This document shows, one piece after another, positions 5,272-6,303 of a DNA stretch of 6,303 nt. A program made the position numbers and the translations under genes. This stretch comes from Bacteroidota bacterium (lineage in GTDB: Bacteria; Bacteroidota; Bacteroidia; Chitinophagales; Chitinophagaceae). How positions within the stretch are numbered: position 1 is the stretch's first letter; each line of letters starts with the position of its first letter. The stretch covers positions 1 to 6,303 of the forward strand of contig CANFLP010000096.1 of NCBI GenBank assembly GCA_947447835.1, read 5' to 3'. Under the pieces are notes generated by a model. The model ran no database searches and was not told where the DNA came from. It saw nothing but the letters and a program-made list of their open reading frames with translations.

Positions 5272-6297
5272 TTATGCGTTTTGTGAAACCAACCAACTCT
5301 TTAATAAGTTGGTAATTTGAACTGCTTCAATAATAAATCCATCATGACCATACATTGAATCTATGGCAATTAATTTTGCATTAGGCATATGATGCTCCAT
5401 AAATCTTTGCTCGTCTAATGGACAAAGTATATCACTATTAATACCAATAATAAATGTAGGAATTTTAATAGTAGCCAAAGTTGTCATCAGGTCTCCTCCA
5501 CGTTTGCGTGCTAGGTGATGACTATCCATTGATTTAGTTAATAACCAATAGCTATATGCATTAAATCGTTTAACTAATTTATCTCCTTGGTATTCGATAT
5601 AAGATGACGCTTTAAAATTGTCAATCTTTTCTGGATCCTCGTCGGTTTGTTTTTCTTGGAAAATACCATAGTTGCGATATGTTAGCATACCAATAGCGCG
5701 GGCTGCTTTTAACCCCTTTGCTCCAGCATTAGGTGTCGCTTCTTTCCAAGTACAATCTGCTTCAATCGCTAAACGTTGCGCCGTATGTACCGCAACACCC
5801 CATGCACTTTCTGAAGGAGATGTAGAAATTAAAAACATTTTTTTTATTACAGTAGGTTCAAAGATGGCCCATTCCAATGCTTGGTATCCACCCATACTTC
5901 CTCCTAATAATAAATCAATACTTTCTATGCCTAAATGTTGTCTTAATAAAATATGCGCTTGTACCATATCACGAATGGTCACTGTAGGAAAGTTATTTAA
6001 GCTAATTGCTGTACCTAAATCTTCCACGCTCAAAGGACCAGTTGAACCATAACATGAACCAATGATATTTGCACAAACAATAAAGTAATCTGTCGGGTTA
6101 ATTAAATAACCTTCGCCAATCAAGCCCTTCCACCAATCGGTTGCATCTGAATTAGCAGTTAATGCATGACAAACCCAAGCCACTTTCTTACCAGGAGTGA
6201 ACTCCCCGTAGGTATGGTATGCTATTTTAAGCTTTGGCAAACTCACCCCACATTCAAGTGCAAAAGGCTGATTGTATTGATATATTGTTGGACCCAT
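5272..6297 (-). CDS. metX: Homoserine O-acetyltransferase (alpha/beta-hydrolase fold)
   Basis: MetX transfers an acyl group, usually acetyl from acetyl-CoA, to homoserine, the first committed step of methionine synthesis in the cytoplasm. The 341-residue protein has the family blocks HALTANSDATDWW (44-56) and NIIGSCYGSTGP (78-89), the nucleophile elbow GGSMGG (132-137) with Ser134, Asp289 in NSDILCP, and His318 in YGHDGF, a complete Ser-Asp-His triad. Acetyl versus succinyl specificity cannot be settled by eye; acetyl is the default for this family. The ATG at 6297-6295 gives MGPTIYQYNQPFALECG, a normal N-terminus, but the frame stays open for the last two codons to the window edge. A start further upstream is therefore possible, and the promoter is outside. 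The 54-residue membrane protein follows 16 bases after the stop. Confidence 0.93.
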   Translation of the reverse strand: MGPTIYQYNQPFALECGVSLPKLKIAYHTYGEFTPGKKVAWVCHALTANSDATDWWKGLIGEGYLINPTDYFIVCANIIGSCYGSTGPLSVEDLGTAISLNNFPTVTIRDMVQAHILLRQHLGIESIDLLLGGSMGGYQALEWAIFEPTVIKKMFLISTSPSESAWGVAVHTAQRLAIEADCTWKEATPNAGAKGLKAARAIGMLTYRNYGIFQEKQTDEDPEKIDNFKASSYIEYQGDKLVKRFNAYSYWLLTKSMDSHHLARKRGGDLMTTLATIKIPTFIIGINSDILCPLDEQRFMEHHMPNAKLIAIDSMYGHDGFIIEAVQITNLLKSWLVSQNA

Positions 6298-6303
6298 TTT
6301 TTC

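Noticed and set aside
5672..6052. 126-codon open frame on the plus strand inside metX
   Set aside because: Antisense to the MetX catalytic core, with no promoter or motif, while MetX itself is unmistakable.

Overview
This window is a stretch of ordinary chromosome from a Bacteroidota bacterium, most likely close to Chitinophagaceae/Sphingobacteriia. The lineage is inferred, not proven. It rests on AT-rich coding sequence, the absence of Shine-Dalgarno-like sequence before starts, promoter elements of the TTTG / TAnnTTTG type used by the Bacteroidota primary sigma factor, a Bacteroidota-type LpxB, and a surE - small membrane protein - lpxB gene order. There are eight protein-coding genes (two run to, or may run past, a window edge), three convincing intrinsic terminators and three promoters. 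No RNA gene, insertion sequence, prophage or CRISPR array was seen.

Layout. 1-174 is the 3' end of rpsT (ribosomal protein S20), closed by a strong hairpin terminator. guaA (245-1780, GMP synthase) follows at once and ends in its own 12-bp-stem terminator. On the minus strand, 2754-1975 encodes an XRE/LexA-type repressor with a self-cleaving S24 peptidase domain, also with its own terminator. The 146-bp divergent region 2755-2900 carries the repressor promoter and the surE promoter. The plus-strand cluster surE (2901-3686), a 98-residue membrane protein (3674-3970) and lpxB (3971-5083) is tightly packed, with one overlap and one zero-gap junction. It is met tail-to-tail by a minus-strand pair: metX (6297-5272, possibly extending past the edge) and a 54-residue membrane protein (5255-5091).

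How the genes relate. guaA (purine synthesis), surE (nucleotide phosphatase), lpxB (lipid A disaccharide synthesis) and metX (methionine synthesis) are core metabolism or envelope genes and do not form one pathway. The two small membrane proteins are of unknown role.

The most interesting structure is in the repressor promoter. Two perfect ACTAA-N5-TTAGT inverted repeats lie 22 bp apart centre to centre. One sits in the spacer between the promoter boxes and the other over the expected transcription start. A degenerate third copy overlaps the -33 box. This looks like an autoregulatory operator array for a self-cleaving repressor. A second point is that guaA and surE both have the -7 box ending about 4 nt before the ATG, which predicts leaderless or nearly leaderless mRNAs. 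I found no exotic new system here.
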